NCBI GenBank assembly: GCA_002359735.1
Contig: DENS01000006.1
Location: 24,243-88,242 of the forward strand
Source: Micavibrio sp. UBA2638
GTDB lineage: Bacteria; Pseudomonadota; Alphaproteobacteria; Micavibrionales; Micavibrionaceae
Direction: 5' to 3'
Length of the DNA stretch: 64,000 nucleotides
Shown: in pieces, positions 61,780 through 64,000 of the stretch
How positions within the stretch are numbered: position 1 is the first letter of the stretch
How the letters are laid out: every line of letters begins with the position of its first letter
Translations under genes and position numbers: made by a program
Notes under the pieces: model-generated
Databases searched by the model: none
Told to the model about the DNA's origin: nothing
What the model saw: the letters and a program-made list of their open reading frames with translations, nothing else

Positions 61780-63174
61780 ATGAATATTTATCAATTTGAT
61801 CTGGATGCGTCTTTCGATGCGCTTTCGGTGTTTTCAAAATTACAGGCATATCCGTACTCTTTGTTTCTCGATAGTGCAGATCAAGCCCATCCTGCTTCCC
61901 GTTATTCATTTGTAGCGGCTTTCCCGGTAGAGACGATTGAGGGGAAAGACGGGGCTTATTATGTTCGCAATCACAATGGGCAGCACCGCATTGAGGCAGG
62001 AGAGGGGCCTTTGTATTTATTACGCTCTCGTTTGCGTTATCATAACGCCTTGCAGGCGCGCGTTGCTGAGGGCCCACCATTTCAAGGGGGCGCGGCAGGA
62101 TTTTTTGGTTATGATCTGGGGCGCGCATTTGAGCATTTACCTAAACGGGCCCAAAATAATGTCAATATGCCAGACATGATCGTTGGTATATATGACCGGG
62201 TTTATGCGTATGATCACGCGTTAGGGCGCGGCGAGCTGTATATTCATGCCTCTGATGAGGCGCAAGCGAGTGAAAAATACCACGACTTTCTTCAGCGTAT
62301 GGACAAAGCCGGGGAGCTTCCCTCCTATGCACCCTTTCAACCCAGCTGGCGCAGTAATTTCTCGCGCGAAGGGTATGAAAATATGGTGCAAAAGACGATT
62401 GATTATATCCGCGCGGGAGATATTTTTCAGGCAAATATTTCGCAGCGTTTTGATGCGGATTTACCAAAAGACTTTGATCCATTTTCGCATTATCTGGCGT
62501 TACGTGAGGTTAATCCTGCGCCCTTTGCGGGGTATTTTAACGCCGGGGATGTCATTATCTCTTCAGCATCGCCTGAGCGCTTTGTTACCGTGCGCGGAGA
62601 TTGCGTTGAAACAAAGCCTATTAAGGGTACGCGGCCCCATATAAAAGAGAGCCCGGAGCAGGACCAAATGCACAGGACCGCCCTTGAAAACAGTGAAAAG
62701 GACCGCGCAGAGAACGTTATGATTGTGGACCTTCTTCGCAATGACTTATCCAAGTGCTGCTTGCCGGAATATGTGACAGTGACAAATCTTTGTGCATTGG
62801 AAACATTTGCCAGTGTTCATCATCTTGTATCAACAATTCAAGGGCGTCTGCGCCCGGATCATGATGCTTTTGATGTTTTGCAAGGGTGTTTTCCGGGCGG
62901 GTCTATTACGGGGGCGCCTAAAATTCGGGCCATGGAAATTATTGATGAGTTAGAGCCAACGCGCCGCGGTCCATATTGCGGATCAATGGGGTATATCGGG
63001 TTTGATGGAACAATGGATACGAATATTTTAATTCGGACGCTGGTGTTTGAAGGCAGAGGCGTTAGTTTTCAGGTCGGTGGCGGTATTGTTGTTGATTCCA
63101 ATCCATCTGAGGAATACGAGGAAACATTGACCAAAGCTCATGGGTTGTTCAAGAGCTTTGCTGGCCTCCCGTAA
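61780..63174 (+). CDS. pabB: Aminodeoxychorismate synthase component I
   Basis: Uses chorismate and ammonia to make 4-amino-4-deoxychorismate for folate. The 464-residue product has the chorismate-binding domain: YIRAGDIFQANISQRF, SASPERFV, PIKGTRP (Lys about 282), ENSEKDRAENVMIVDLLRND, GSITGAPKIRAMEIIDELE and the final QVGGGIVVDSNPSEEYEET. The PIKGT motif (anthranilate synthase has PIAGT) marks PabB rather than TrpE. Confidence 0.94.
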   Translation: MNIYQFDLDASFDALSVFSKLQAYPYSLFLDSADQAHPASRYSFVAAFPVETIEGKDGAYYVRNHNGQHRIEAGEGPLYLLRSRLRYHNALQARVAEGPPFQGGAAGFFGYDLGRAFEHLPKRAQNNVNMPDMIVGIYDRVYAYDHALGRGELYIHASDEAQASEKYHDFLQRMDKAGELPSYAPFQPSWRSNFSREGYENMVQKTIDYIRAGDIFQANISQRFDADLPKDFDPFSHYLALREVNPAPFAGYFNAGDVIISSASPERFVTVRGDCVETKPIKGTRPHIKESPEQDQMHRTALENSEKDRAENVMIVDLLRNDLSKCCLPEYVTVTNLCALETFASVHHLVSTIQGRLRPDHDAFDVLQGCFPGGSITGAPKIRAMEIIDELEPTRRGPYCGSMGYIGFDGTMDTNILIRTLVFEGRGVSFQVGGGIVVDSNPSEEYEETLTKAHGLFKSFAGLP

Positions 63175-63244
63175 GCACCGGACGCGTAACCTCTCAATTT
63201 GAAAGCATTTACTTTCTCTTTGTCTTTCGTTTATGGTGGGCTTT

Positions 63245-63844
63245 ATGATCCTGGTTATTGATAATTATGATTCATTTGTGCACAATCTGGCGCGATATTT
63301 TGAACGCGAGGGATCAAGCGTGTGCATTGTCCGCAATGACGCCATTACGGTTGATGAAATCAGGGATATGAATCCTGTGGGCATTGTTTTGTCACCTGGG
63401 CCATGCAGCCCGGATGATGCAGGTATTTGTCTGGACATTGTAAGGGATCTTGGCGGGACTATTCCCATTTTGGGGGTTTGTTTGGGACACCAGGCCATTG
63501 GGCAGGCCTATGGTGGAAAAATTGTGAGGTCAAGCAACCCCAGGCATGGTAAGGCCAGTATGATTACGCATAACGGGGGCGGTCTTTTTGACGGCGTATC
63601 ATCGCCTCTGCGGGTGGCGCGCTATCATTCTTTGGTCGTTGATATGGCTTCGTCTAAAGATTTGGAAGTGCTGGCAAAAACAGATAGCGGCGAAATTATG
63701 GCCTTCATGCATACGCGGTTTCCTGTATATGGTGTGCAATTTCACCCTGAATCGATATTGACGGACCAAGGGGACGTTATCGTGCAAAACTTTTTATCAA
63801 TAGCGCAGGGTTTTTATAGAGATAATCAGTGTGTGGCCGCATGA
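63245..63844 (+). CDS. pabA: Aminodeoxychorismate synthase component II (glutaminase)
   Basis: Class I glutamine amidotransferase that supplies ammonia to PabB (such subunits can also serve TrpE). The 199-residue product starts MILVIDNYDSFVHNLARYF and has LSPGPCSPDDAG, the catalytic GVCLGHQ (C79) and VQFHPESI with the His-Glu pair. The start at 63245 gives the usual N-terminus; an ATG at 63233 adds four residues. It overlaps pabC by four bases. Confidence 0.94.
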   Translation: MILVIDNYDSFVHNLARYFEREGSSVCIVRNDAITVDEIRDMNPVGIVLSPGPCSPDDAGICLDIVRDLGGTIPILGVCLGHQAIGQAYGGKIVRSSNPRHGKASMITHNGGGLFDGVSSPLRVARYHSLVVDMASSKDLEVLAKTDSGEIMAFMHTRFPVYGVQFHPESILTDQGDVIVQNFLSIAQGFYRDNQCVAA

Positions 63845-64000
63845 GCGTGATTTGGAATAATGGGTGCTGGGTAGATGCGGATGCTGAAGTGTTTCGTATC
63901 GCTGATCGTATTCGGCTTGGGGATGGTGTCTTTGATACCATGCTTTGCGTGGATGGGCAGCCATGTCATGCCGAGAAGCATTTTATCAGGCTTGCAGAGG
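63841..64000 (+). CDS. pabC: Aminodeoxychorismate lyase-like class IV aminotransferase, 5' part
   Basis: The ATGA overlap with the pabA stop starts a frame that stays open to the window end. Its translation (IWNNGCWVDADAEVFRIADR, then IRLGDGVFDTMLCVDGQP) is the N-terminus of a class IV PLP enzyme. Following pabB and pabA, it is most likely PabC, which releases pyruvate to give p-aminobenzoate. Only 53 residues are visible; the PLP Lys is outside the window, and a D-amino-acid aminotransferase remains possible. Confidence 0.82.
   Translation, partial: MSVIWNNGCWVDADAEVFRIADRIRLGDGVFDTMLCVDGQPCHAEKHFIRLAE

Overview
This window reads as chromosomal DNA of an alphaproteobacterium of middling GC. 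The evidence is gene content and order: a UPF0262 gene, an IalB-family gene and a DUF2336-type gene; the xthA-erpA-dgt ... SPOR-nagZ-scpA-scpB-tatABC block; the xerC / DUF484 / transaldolase / priA neighbourhood; and the alphaproteobacterial order mdh-sucC-sucD-sucA-sucB-lpdA. I see no transposase, integrase other than XerC, phage structural gene, rRNA or CRISPR array. A finer taxonomic placement cannot be made safely from the sequence alone.

Layout. 1-7.4 kb: end of a tRNA, then dcd, murA, hisG, UPF0262, infA, maf, a ChaN/Tiki-like protein of unknown role, an RNase E/G family gene and tRNA-Phe(GAA). 7.4-15.2 kb: an accessory envelope zone with an IalB protein, a 1098-residue autotransporter with a strongly biased Gly-Thr (GGTACA) codon style flanked by two palindromic repeats, and three lipoproteins on the minus strand (two paralogous alpha/beta hydrolases, one with its nucleophile Ser replaced by Asp, and one with a possible Cys-His-Asp triad). 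15.2-26.9 kb: housekeeping block xthA, erpA, dgt, SPOR protein, nagZ, scpAB, tatABC, zapE, then three little-known cytoplasmic genes.

27.0-53.8 kb is the most unusual region. The TCA-cycle genes mdh, sucC, sucD, sucA, sucB and lpdA are all present, in the expected order and on the plus strand, but every junction is filled with 2-7 kb of other genes. The fillers are: a Gln-rich 741-residue protein with a smaller partner; two exported ClpP-fold serine proteases between sucC and sucD; a DUF4174 protein with a tandem pair of helical proteins; the thiamine diphosphate genes thiE-thiD-thiL between sucA and sucB; and, between sucB and lpdA, a five-gene minus-strand cluster (a new paralogous protein pair, two zinc deaminases, a small protein) followed by a 778-residue protein ending in a LOG-like Rossmann domain.

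53.8-64 kb: xerC, a gamma-glutamylcyclotransferase-like gene, a LOG-family gene, DUF484, transaldolase, priA, two tandem TraX-family membrane proteins, and the p-aminobenzoate genes pabB-pabA-pabC (the last cut by the window end).

Functional links: SucA, SucB and LpdA form the 2-oxoglutarate dehydrogenase complex, SucCD and Mdh act in the same cycle, and ThiE/ThiD/ThiL supply the thiamine diphosphate used by SucA. ScpAB serve chromosome condensation, XerC dimer resolution and PriA replication restart. TatABC and the lipoproteins, autotransporter and exported proteases belong to envelope biology. The strongest candidates for undescribed biology are the exported ClpP-like pair, the deaminase/paralogue cluster at 45.6-49.7 kb, and the large LOG-domain protein next to lpdA.
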